A DNA stretch of 64,000 bases from VYFG01 sp965213885. Its GTDB lineage: Bacteria > Pseudomonadota > Gammaproteobacteria > Arenicellales > Poriferihabitantaceae. The stretch is from the NCBI GenBank assembly GCA_965213885.1, contig OZ243919.1, forward strand, positions 992,001 through 1,056,000, given 5' to 3'. The translations under genes and the position numbers were made by a program. Shown piece after piece: positions 41,641 to 49,713 of the stretch (position 1 is its first letter; every line of letters starts with the position of its first letter). The notes below the pieces were generated by a model. The model ran no database searches. It was not told where the DNA came from and saw only the letters and a program-made list of their open reading frames with translations.

Positions 41641-43215
41641 TCAGGCGCCGTTCTGACGACGGAAATAATCCGCCAGGAATTCGTCGAAGGATATCGAGTC
41701 GGCTGCCTCCACCGCTTCCTGCCGCTCCAGCGAGGCCTTCGCTTCCCGGCGATAGTGGCACAGGGTGTCCGCATGAATCTTCCAATCCTTGAAATAGCGC
41801 TCGTGTTCTTCCGCCTGGTGCATCGCGAATGTGAAAAAGCTCTCGAAGCCCCGCTCCATGGAATCCATGATGCGTGCGGATGGCGTCTGTGAAGGATCAC
41901 CGATTCGCTCACGTTGGGTCGACAGCGTGTTGCGGTAGTGGTCGCCCCCGCAGACTCCATCCAGGATTGCGGCCAGATCCGCCATGTCCTCAAGGAGCGC
42001 CCGGGCGGCCCTGTCGAAGGGGATCTCCCGGTCGCCGAATTGCAGGACCAGCTCGGGGTCGCGGCCCTCCATGACTACCCGGTGGCGGTTTTCGGTCGCC
42101 TCCCTGCGTTCCCGCTCGCTCAGGGGGGCATCGCCGCTGAACAGACAGTACAGCAGAAACAGGTCAAAGAAACGGACAGTCCCCGAGCAGATGCCGATCG
42201 GGACGAACGGATCCAGGTCAAGGCTTCGCACCTCCACGTACTGGACGCCCCGGTCGCGCAGGGCGCTGGACGGACTTTCTCCGGAATGGGCGACCTGCTT
42301 GGGCCGGATCACGGCGTAGAACTCGTTTTCGATCTGCAGGATGTTGGGGTTGAGTTGCTGGTAGGCACCGTCCCTGACAGGCGGAATCTCCTCGTAGGGC
42401 GCCCAGGGGGTCTGGATGGCACGGCGTAGCGTGGCCACGTATTTGTCCAGGTTGTTGTAGCAGATCTCAAGCGTGGACTGGACATCGTCGCTGTAACCCA
42501 GCCCGCTCAGGCGCAGGGAAGTGGCATGGGGCGCATAGAAACTGTGTTCCTTGAATTCGGCGAGATTGTGCTTGCGCCCCTTGAGGAAGGTCTTGCAGAC
42601 CGCCGGCGATGCGCCGAACAGGTAGCACACCAGCCAGGAATGCCGCAGAAAATTGCGCGTCAGTGCAAAGTAACTGGCGGAGCGCCCCCGGATCAAGCGG
42701 TCCGGGTCGTCAGTAGACAGGTAATCCTCCCAGAATGGCTCCGGCAGGGAAAAGTTGTAGTGAATGCCCGCGATGGTCTGCATGAGCCGGCCGTAGCGGT
42801 GTCCCAGACCGCGCCGGTAGGCTTCCTTCATCCTGGCGATATTGGAACTGCCATAACGGGCTATGGGGATCGCCTGCTCACCCAGAACGACGCAGGGCAT
42901 ACTGTTGACCCACAGTTTTTCATCGCCCAGATTCTGGTAGGTGTAGTGGTGGATATCGGTCAGTTCCCGAAGGAGGTGGTCGATATCCGTGTGGATGGGC
43001 GTGACGAACTCCAGCAGCGCCTCGGAGTAGTCCGTCGTGATGGAGTGATGGGTCAGCGCGGACCCCAGCGCCCGGGGATGAGGGGTCTGGGCCAGCATGC
43101 CATCCGGGTTGACCCGCAGGCTTTCCTTTTCGATCCCCCGCCTCAGTTGACGGAAATGGACATCCAGGCCGTCGACGGCAATGGCGGACAGTGCCTGGTC
43201 AAGAGTCGAGGTCAC
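41641..43215 (-). CDS. gshA: Glutamate-cysteine ligase
   Basis: A 524-residue enzyme of the proteobacterial GshA type, the first step of glutathione synthesis. 'RGIEKESLRVNPDGMLAQT' near residue 27 and 'LTHHSITTDYSEALLEFVTP' are the ATP/Glu-binding N-terminal motifs; 'GIHYNFSLPEPFWEDY' and 'VQYVEVRSLDLDPFVPIGI' are further family hallmarks. Full length and uninterrupted. Divergent from dusA. Glutathione also fits the neighbouring sulfur-redox genes, but the link is not specific. Confidence 0.95.
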   Translation of the reverse strand: MTSTLDQALSAIAVDGLDVHFRQLRRGIEKESLRVNPDGMLAQTPHPRALGSALTHHSITTDYSEALLEFVTPIHTDIDHLLRELTDIHHYTYQNLGDEKLWVNSMPCVVLGEQAIPIARYGSSNIARMKEAYRRGLGHRYGRLMQTIAGIHYNFSLPEPFWEDYLSTDDPDRLIRGRSASYFALTRNFLRHSWLVCYLFGASPAVCKTFLKGRKHNLAEFKEHSFYAPHATSLRLSGLGYSDDVQSTLEICYNNLDKYVATLRRAIQTPWAPYEEIPPVRDGAYQQLNPNILQIENEFYAVIRPKQVAHSGESPSSALRDRGVQYVEVRSLDLDPFVPIGICSGTVRFFDLFLLYCLFSGDAPLSERERREATENRHRVVMEGRDPELVLQFGDREIPFDRAARALLEDMADLAAILDGVCGGDHYRNTLSTQRERIGDPSQTPSARIMDSMERGFESFFTFAMHQAEEHERYFKDWKIHADTLCHYRREAKASLERQEAVEAADSISFDEFLADYFRRQNGA

Positions 43216-43364
43216 AAGACTACTTCAGGTCGGGGATGCGGAGATTGACCTTTCGTGCAGCAAAATGCAACACCTTCAGGGGGGAAATTACCGCTCCAGA
43301 TCATTCGCCGGTCTGCGGAAATCCCGCCAATTTATCCGCTGCCGGATGGTATGATCCAAAAGCC

Positions 43365-44429
43365 ATGAGCAAGCAGTTATTTGCCGGCCGTGAATTCTCC
43401 GTAGCCCCCATGATGGACATCACGGATCGACACTGCCGCGTTTTCCTGCGGCTGCTTTCCCGCCGTGTCCGGCTTTATACACAGATGATGGTCACGGGTT
43501 CCATTCTTCACGGGGACCGTGAACGCTTCCTGGGTTTCGATGACAGCGAACATCCCGTTGCCATACAGCTGGGTGGCTCCGATCCGAGAGAACTGGCCCG
43601 TTGCGCCAGGCTGGCGGAGGCACGGGGCTATGATGAGGTCAACCTCAATGTCGGATGCCCGAGTCACCGTGTTCGAAAAGGACTCTTCGGCGCCTGCCTG
43701 ATGGCGAAACCGGAACTGGTGGCCGACTGCATGGCAATGATGACAAGGGCGGTTTCCATTCCCGTCACCGTCAAGACCAGGATCGGCATCGACGACCGGG
43801 ACAGTTACGATGCGTTGTCCTACTTCATCCGCGTCAACGCCGATGCCGGCTGCGAGCATTTCATCATCCACGCCCGCATAGCCTGGCTGAAGGGGCTGAG
43901 TCCGAAGGAAAACCGCACCATCCCTCCGCTCAGGTACGACACCGTCTACAGGCTGAAGGAGGATTTCCCGAAGCTGCGGTTTACCCTGAATGGCGGGGTC
44001 ACCGATCTGGACCAGGCCAGGGAGCATCTCGGGAAAGTGGACGGGGTGATGATGGGAAGGCAGGCCTACCTGGACCCGTGGCTGCTGGCGGAAGTGGATG
44101 GGTCCCTGTTCGGTGAAGGCTGGTCCGGCAGGCCAAGGTCCCGCCTCGATGTCGTTGCCCGCTACCTGCCGTATATTGAGCGCGAGCTGTCCCGTGGCGT
44201 CCATCTGCGTCACATGACACGACACATGCTACAGCTGTTCTACGGTGAGCCCGGCGCGAAGTCCTGGCGGCGTCACCTGTCGGAGTACGGTCCGCGGCGG
44301 GGTGCCGGGACCGAAGTGATCGAACAGGCACTGCGGTACGTCGAAGACGCCGGCGGGGACGATGGCGCAACCGTGGCCGGCCTGCCCGCGAAAGTTCCGG
44401 ATACCGCACGACACCTGCAGACCGCCTGA
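43365..44429 (+). CDS. dusA: tRNA-dihydrouridine(20/20a) synthase
   Basis: A 354-residue FMN-dependent reductase of tRNA uridines. 'SVAPMMDITDRHCRVFLR' binds the flavin, 'NLNVGCPSHRVRKGLFGACL' carries the catalytic Cys, 'VTVKTRIGIDD' the conserved Lys and 'IIHARIAWLKGLSPKENRT' the DusA-type His segment. ATG at 43365 is the normal N-terminus (MSKQLFAGREFSVAPMMD). It is followed by the AsmA-like gene 33 bp downstream. Confidence 0.95.
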   Translation: MSKQLFAGREFSVAPMMDITDRHCRVFLRLLSRRVRLYTQMMVTGSILHGDRERFLGFDDSEHPVAIQLGGSDPRELARCARLAEARGYDEVNLNVGCPSHRVRKGLFGACLMAKPELVADCMAMMTRAVSIPVTVKTRIGIDDRDSYDALSYFIRVNADAGCEHFIIHARIAWLKGLSPKENRTIPPLRYDTVYRLKEDFPKLRFTLNGGVTDLDQAREHLGKVDGVMMGRQAYLDPWLLAEVDGSLFGEGWSGRPRSRLDVVARYLPYIERELSRGVHLRHMTRHMLQLFYGEPGAKSWRRHLSEYGPRRGAGTEVIEQALRYVEDAGGDDGATVAGLPAKVPDTARHLQTA

Positions 44430-44462
44430 TAAACGGGACAACCGTTGAAACCGCTATTGAGG

Positions 44463-47408
44463 ATGAAATCGATCAAGAGGACGGCCTGGGTACTGATGGC
44501 ATTGGTGGTGCTCGCGGTCGGCACCGTGCTGGTGGTGATCCAGTTGGTGGACCCCAATGACTATAAGCCGCAGATCTCGATGCTGGTGGAAGAAAAAACC
44601 GGCCGGAAACTCGACCTTGCCGGTGATCTGCAGCTGACCTTCTTTCCCTGGGTCGGTGTTGAAACAGGCCCCCTGGAACTGTCGAACGCCGACGGATTCG
44701 GCGATGTCCCCATGATCAGTGCGGACAATGCCCGCATCAAGGTGAAGCTGCTTCCGCTGGTCAAACGTCGGGTGGAGGTGGGTACCGTGGTGCTGGATAC
44801 CCCGGTGGTGCAGTTGCTGACCGCGGCTGACGGGCGCACCAACTGGGACGACCTGATGGGCCTGGTCGGAGAGTACGGTGCGGACAGCAATGAACGGGAA
44901 GCCGCGGCACTTGCGGGACTGGCGGTGCAGGGGGTGTCGGTCACGGACGGGCGGATCATCTGGCGTAATGCAGCCGCGGGTGACGAGTTGATCCTTTCGG
45001 ATCTCGCCCTGTCCACTGGAATGCTGGTGCCGGGCGAGCCACTGGATGTCACCCTGTCCCTGGATGCGACGGGAAACCTGCTGCCGGCACCGGGGCGCCT
45101 GGAAATGGAAACCACCGTCACACTGAGTGAGAACATGGCGTCTGTGTCCCTGGCGGATACCGGGCTGATCCTTTCGACGGATACAGGCAGGGCGGAACTC
45201 GGTGTGCAGAAGGTGTCCTATGCCCTGGAGGCGGGCCTGGCAGCGGTCAATGGAGTGATTGCTGATGTGGAGGTCGGCGGAGTTGCATCGCAGTTGGTCA
45301 TGCCATCGGTAAACCTGAATCTTTCCGACGAGACACTGGCGCTGCCGTCGCTTGAACTGACACAGGAGGATACCAGGCTGACGGCATCGTTCAGTATCAC
45401 CGGCTCGCTTTCGCCGGAATTCGAAGGTGACTTCAGCATCCGGAGCGGGGATGTCGGTCACCTGCTGCGCAGCAATGGACTTGATAGAGTGGAACTTCCG
45501 GCAACGTACACTGACGTCGAGGGGGCCGTGGCATTTGCGTTCGCAGACCATGAGCTCCAACTGCGGTACTTGAGAGTTGCGGCACAGGTGGACGGTCTGC
45601 CCACTCAAATGGAAATCGATGAGCTGAAGTACAACCTGAGAAGCGAGGCCCTGGCATTGCCAACAATCCGGGTGCAGCAGAAGGATTTCAGGCTGGACGC
45701 AAGCCTGACGGGTGAAAGCCTGGTATCCGACCCGTCGGCCCGCAAGCTGGCAGGACGTGTCGACCTGGCCGTGAACGATGTGGGGAATCTTGTTGCCCGG
45801 AACGGCTTGCAGAAGATGCTGACGCTTCCGGAAATCCCGCTTTCGGAGATTCGACTGGTCGGCGGCGCCAGTCTTGACGGCGGCGCAGTTGCGGCAAATT
45901 CCGTGGTGGCTGAATTTGTTTACCGGGGGCATGAAACCCGTGTGGACATCTCCACCCTTGTGCACGATCCGGACAGCGGGAAACTGGATCTTGCGGGTTT
46001 CAGGATTCAGCAGGACGGCTTCGACCTGAACGGACGCATGACGGGGGGCAGGGTATTCGATGGTGTGGCTGTGATGGATGCCAGTGGATACCTGGAGGTC
46101 ATGGCTGACGGCCTGGCAGACTTTCTTGGGCGAAACGCACTGCTGGATGAAATCCCTCCTGCGATCCCGGAATCCACGCATGCGAAGCTTGAATTCACGA
46201 TCGGAAACAACAGTCTCGATGTCAGTGGACTGGAGGCGGAACTGGACGGCATGCGGGTTCAGGGAACCATGGGCCTGCAGAACCTTTCCTCACCGGGGTA
46301 TACATTTGATCTGCAGGCGGATCGGCTGGATCTTGATGCCCTGCTTGGCGCAACGGACAACATCGCGGGACAGGAAGCTTCCGCCGGCGAACAACTGCTC
46401 CTGCCCCTGGCGCCGCTGCGCGGACTAGACGCCGATGGTCGTGTACGGATCGGAACACTGGTTGCCTCCGTCATGACCCTTGAAGATGTCGATGTGCGTG
46501 TACGCTCTTCAAGGGACATATTCAGACTCGCTCCGGTGACAGCCAATCTCTTCGGTGGAACCGTCGAGGCGCAGCTTGTCTACGACGTATCCACGGATGT
46601 GCCCGCCCTGGAATTGAGCGGACAGACCAGGCGACTGGACGTGGGCAGCCTGCTCCATTCCCTGGACATCACCGGGAAGGTCGAAGGCACCGGTAATCTG
46701 GACCTGGCGCTTTCGGGGCGTGGAGTCGACGTCGATCAACTGGTCCGGTCCCTGGATGGCCGCATCTCCTTCCGCCTGCACAACGGCGCACTCAAGGGCT
46801 ACGACCTCCAGGCTGCTTTGCTGGAACTTGAGTCCCTGGCGGCCCGCCTGGAAGGCGGGGAGGCCACCGCCCGCGTGAAGCCGGAAGCGGAAACCAGATT
46901 CGCCGAACTGGCCGGCAGTTTCCGGGTCGCCAACGGCGTGTTCCGCAACGACGACTTCGCCCTGAAGGCGCCTCTGTTCCGCATCGAGGGCCGGGGTGAG
47001 TTGAATCTGCCCGGGGACATGATCGACTACAGTGTTGACGTCAATATTGTCGACACCGTGGAAGGTCAGGACGGCGCAGCCCTCGGGGATCTGAAAGGCG
47101 CGCGCATTCCGCTCAGGATTCGAGGGCCGCTCGCCGAGCCCGGCTTTACCCTGGATCTTGCCTCGTTGGTGCAGGAACGGGCGAAGAAGGAACTGAAAAG
47201 AAAGCTGCTGGAGAAAGTCGGGATTCCCCTGCAGAAGCTGACCCAGGAGGAGCCGGAGAATGCCGCCCGGGACAAGGGGCAGGAGACGACTGCCACAAAC
47301 GGGTCGGTTGAAGAGCCGGAACAGGACCTGGAGAATCTGATCAGGAAGAAGCTTGAGGAAGGCAAGGAAAAACTGAAAAAAAACCTGCTGAAGGGACTTG
47401 GATTCTGA
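44463..47408 (+). CDS. AsmA-family envelope protein
   Basis: A 981-residue protein anchored by one N-terminal helix ('VLMALVVLAVGTVLVVIQLV') with the start of the AsmA domain right after ('DPNDYKPQISMLVEEKTGRK'). The body is an all-beta, repetitive periplasmic region and the C-terminal AsmA_2-like segment has 'VNGxL'-type features such as 'FRLHNGALKGYDLQAALLEL' and 'RIEGRGELNLPGDMIDYSVD'. It ends in a charged Lys/Glu-rich tail. AsmA-like proteins take part in outer-membrane assembly and phospholipid movement. The ATG at 44463 has AGG immediately upstream, too close for ideal; a TTG at 44445 is an alternative start. Confidence 0.88.
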   Translation: MKSIKRTAWVLMALVVLAVGTVLVVIQLVDPNDYKPQISMLVEEKTGRKLDLAGDLQLTFFPWVGVETGPLELSNADGFGDVPMISADNARIKVKLLPLVKRRVEVGTVVLDTPVVQLLTAADGRTNWDDLMGLVGEYGADSNEREAAALAGLAVQGVSVTDGRIIWRNAAAGDELILSDLALSTGMLVPGEPLDVTLSLDATGNLLPAPGRLEMETTVTLSENMASVSLADTGLILSTDTGRAELGVQKVSYALEAGLAAVNGVIADVEVGGVASQLVMPSVNLNLSDETLALPSLELTQEDTRLTASFSITGSLSPEFEGDFSIRSGDVGHLLRSNGLDRVELPATYTDVEGAVAFAFADHELQLRYLRVAAQVDGLPTQMEIDELKYNLRSEALALPTIRVQQKDFRLDASLTGESLVSDPSARKLAGRVDLAVNDVGNLVARNGLQKMLTLPEIPLSEIRLVGGASLDGGAVAANSVVAEFVYRGHETRVDISTLVHDPDSGKLDLAGFRIQQDGFDLNGRMTGGRVFDGVAVMDASGYLEVMADGLADFLGRNALLDEIPPAIPESTHAKLEFTIGNNSLDVSGLEAELDGMRVQGTMGLQNLSSPGYTFDLQADRLDLDALLGATDNIAGQEASAGEQLLLPLAPLRGLDADGRVRIGTLVASVMTLEDVDVRVRSSRDIFRLAPVTANLFGGTVEAQLVYDVSTDVPALELSGQTRRLDVGSLLHSLDITGKVEGTGNLDLALSGRGVDVDQLVRSLDGRISFRLHNGALKGYDLQAALLELESLAARLEGGEATARVKPEAETRFAELAGSFRVANGVFRNDDFALKAPLFRIEGRGELNLPGDMIDYSVDVNIVDTVEGQDGAALGDLKGARIPLRIRGPLAEPGFTLDLASLVQERAKKELKRKLLEKVGIPLQKLTQEEPENAARDKGQETTATNGSVEEPEQDLENLIRKKLEEGKEKLKKNLLKGLGF

Positions 47409-47731
47409 ACGGACGATGCCAGACTCAGAGCGGGTAAGAAAATTATGTCAGGTCAACTCATTTTACTGCCTGGTAGTATTCGATCCAATGCATTTCTCCC
47501 GGTATGCCGCAGATCCCTTCAGGACAGACGGCCGGAAACCCGTGCGGCCAGGCGGAACCCCATGACCGCCCGGTACCAACCCGGCCGGGATGATGCCGAT
47601 ATCCGCCTCCGCGGATATCAGGGAAGATGCGCCGGGAGCCCGGTGTCTAGCAACGATCTCCTGATGCGGCATGCAATGAAACATTTTCCGGAAAGGCCCG
47701 GGGTCACTGCCCCGAGGATCTCGGAGTCCGC
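47409..47731. other. Intergenic, no convincing gene
   Basis: These 323 bp between the AsmA-like gene and the fatty acid hydroxylase hold one Arg-rich frame (47445-47735, 96 residues) that would overlap the hydroxylase start by ATGA. Its composition is not protein-like and I see no homology, so I do not call it. No terminator with a U-tract was seen after the AsmA-like gene. Confidence 0.5.
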
Positions 47732-48550
47732 ATGATTTCATCCGGAGCGATGCCGCAGTGGCTCCAGGCCTCGGAAGTGATCCGGATTGAGGTCTTCCTG
47801 GCGGGATTCATCCTGATTGGCGTCCTCGAGCGGCTCTTGCCGAACCGGACGCATCAATGGCGGGGCAGGGCGTCCGGCAACATCGGGCTTCAGCTGGTGA
47901 ACGCCCTGGTGCAACTGGCAATGCTGCTGGCTGCACCGCTTACCCTGTCCGCGTTCGCGCTCATCGCCCTGTTCAGCCAGTTCGGGCTTCTCAACAACCT
48001 TCAGATGGGGCTTTGGACGAAGATCGTCATTGCCTGGCTGGTACTGGATCTGGCGTCCTACTGGTGGCATCGCGCCTGGCACGGTATCCCGCTGCTATGG
48101 CGGTTCCACCGGATCCACCACCTTGATCCGGCACTGGATGTCCTGACCACCTTCCGGACCCATCCCGTGGAAACCGCGTTGACGATCCTGTTCAAGGGCG
48201 GCATTGTCTTCCTGCTGGGGGTTCCGTTGCTCGGTGTGATCCTGTATGAACTGGTGGTTGCCGTCATGGCACTCTGGATTCACGGCAATGTACGCATCCG
48301 CCCCGGAGCCGACCGGTTCCTGGCGCTGTTGCTGATCACCCCGGGGCTGCACCGCGTTCACCACAGCGCCCTGAAATCGGAATATTCCCGGAACTTCGGG
48401 CTGGTTCTGTCCCTTTGGGATCGAATATTCGGAACGTACAAGGCCTCCTACCCGGAAACGGCGTCCGGTCCGGGAATCGCTTCGGAGGATACGGCCGCTG
48501 CCATGACTCTTTCAGGAATGTTATTGTTGCCGTTCAGAAAAACTTCCTGA
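47732..48550 (+). CDS. Fatty acid hydroxylase/sterol desaturase superfamily protein
   Basis: A 272-residue integral-membrane di-iron protein. Four hydrophobic segments flank the His boxes 'WWHRAWHGIPLLWRFHRIHH' and 'LHRVHHSALKSEYSRNFG', which match the HX3H / HX2HH patterns of the superfamily. Members hydroxylate or desaturate lipids, sterols or carotenoid-like molecules using O2 and an electron donor. No redox partner is next door. The substrate cannot be read from sequence. Confidence 0.9.
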   Translation: MISSGAMPQWLQASEVIRIEVFLAGFILIGVLERLLPNRTHQWRGRASGNIGLQLVNALVQLAMLLAAPLTLSAFALIALFSQFGLLNNLQMGLWTKIVIAWLVLDLASYWWHRAWHGIPLLWRFHRIHHLDPALDVLTTFRTHPVETALTILFKGGIVFLLGVPLLGVILYELVVAVMALWIHGNVRIRPGADRFLALLLITPGLHRVHHSALKSEYSRNFGLVLSLWDRIFGTYKASYPETASGPGIASEDTAAAMTLSGMLLLPFRKTS

Positions 48551-48563
48551 CTGCAGGATCATC

Positions 48564-48830
48564 ATGACCATCGATCGCAAACTGCTGGAAATCCTGGTCT
48601 GTCCGGTTACCAAGCAACCGGTCTCGGTATTGCCTGCCGGCAAACTCGAGCTCCTGAACCATGCAATCGAAGGGGGGGGCGTTCGAAATCATGGTGGAGA
48701 CCAGGTAACGGAGATGCTCCGTGAAGCCTTGGTCACGAGGAACGGCAGCAAGGTATATCCCGTGGTCGACGGCATACCCGTGATGCTCGAGGACGAGAGC
48801 ATCGATACCGTCCAGTTGGGGGACTGGTAG
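48564..48830 (+). CDS. Trm112-family small protein
   Basis: An 88-residue protein starting 'MTIDRKLLEILVCPVTKQPV' and ending 'VYPVVDGIPVMLEDESID', the two signatures of the bacterial Trm112/YcaR family. Eukaryotic Trm112 activates methyltransferases; bacterial members are small, often zinc-binding, and of unclear role. Here the usual CPxCK motif has only one Cys, so zinc binding is doubtful. It starts 13 bp after the hydroxylase gene. Confidence 0.88.
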   Translation: MTIDRKLLEILVCPVTKQPVSVLPAGKLELLNHAIEGGGVRNHGGDQVTEMLREALVTRNGSKVYPVVDGIPVMLEDESIDTVQLGDW

Positions 48831-49159
48831 CGGTTCGGAAGATGCCGGCCCGGCCCGCTGCCGCCAATGTGCCGCGGGCTGCCGGGCGCCCCGGGGGTGC
48901 GGCACCGGAACCAGGGGTTTCCGAACAGGGGTTTTGAGCCGTCGGACACCCCGCCATGCCATGCCGTATCGTTGATCACGCACCGGACGGGGCGATGCGG
49001 GCCGGTCTCGACCAACGCAGAGATACGGAACTTTCGTGCTGGAAATGACTCCCCCACCAGGCAGATGCTTCGCAGCGAATCCAGGACCGCGCCAGTCGGA
49101 ACGAGCGGCGTGTCCCACTGAACCGCGGGATCCGGAATCGCCGTAACCCGCCTACAGTC
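48831..49159. other. Intergenic, hairpin only
   Basis: No gene. The 329 bp contain a nested GC hairpin: GTGCCGC (48869-48875) pairs with GCGGCAC (48899-48905), and inside it CCGGG (48882-48886) pairs with CCCGG (48890-48894). It lies 38 bp after the Trm112-like stop and has no U-tract; it probably closes that transcript. Confidence 0.45.
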
Positions 49160-49700
49160 ATGAGCGCCATACTGACACCTGACCATCTCGTGTGGACCAC
49201 CCCTTCGCCGGTCGGCATGGTGAAAGTCGATGGCGGCCATGTCGACGTGGCGTGGCAGGACGGCAAGACCCGCCGGTTTCATCCCATGTGGCTGCGTTAC
49301 AACTGCGCCTGCGGGCAATGCCTCAACCAGGGCACCTCAGGAACAGCTCCTGGATATCCGTGACGTGCCCCTTGACATCGTCGCCCGGGATGCCCGCATC
49401 GACAACGACGGTGCGGGCAGCGTCTCGTTCAGTGACGGACACCAAAGCCGGTTTCACCCCGGATGGCTCTGGACGCATGCCTGCGAATACCGGGCCCTCG
49501 CCCCCTCAAGCGGACCTTCTGGACCGTGGAACACCTTGCCGAACCGCCAACCTTCGACGGTCCGGCAGGCACGTCCAGTGACGAATTGCTGGCCGAAGCA
49601 CTCGCCACTTTTGAACGTCACGGTATCGTGCGACTGCGGTATCTCCCGACGGGCCCGGGGGTGGCGGGCCCTGACCGCCGCACCCGTGAACATCCGGTAA
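49160..49700 (+). pseudogene. Gamma-butyrobetaine hydroxylase (TauD/TfdA family) N-terminal relic
   Basis: The first frame begins 'PVGMVKVDGGHVDVAWQDGK' and 'RRFHPMWLRYNCACGQCLNQ', the Zn-binding DUF971-like N-terminal domain with its Cys cluster. It then shifts frame (about 49340) to 'EQLLDIRDVPLDIVARDARI' and 'HQSRFHPGWLWTHACEYRAL', and shifts again (about 49510) to 'RTFWTVEHLAEPPTFDGPAG' and 'TSSDELLAEALATFERHGIV'. The catalytic 2-oxoglutarate domain (about 200 residues with the iron HxD...H) is missing; the match dies out near 49700 where ppk begins on the other strand. Two frameshifts plus truncation make this a relic of a carnitine/betaine pathway enzyme. Confidence 0.85.
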
Positions 49701-49713
49701 CGGATTCGCGGGG

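Noticed and set aside
47445..47735. A 96-residue frame overlapping the hydroxylase start by ATGA
   Set aside because: The overlap looks tempting, but the Arg/Pro-rich composition is not protein-like and no family is recognised.
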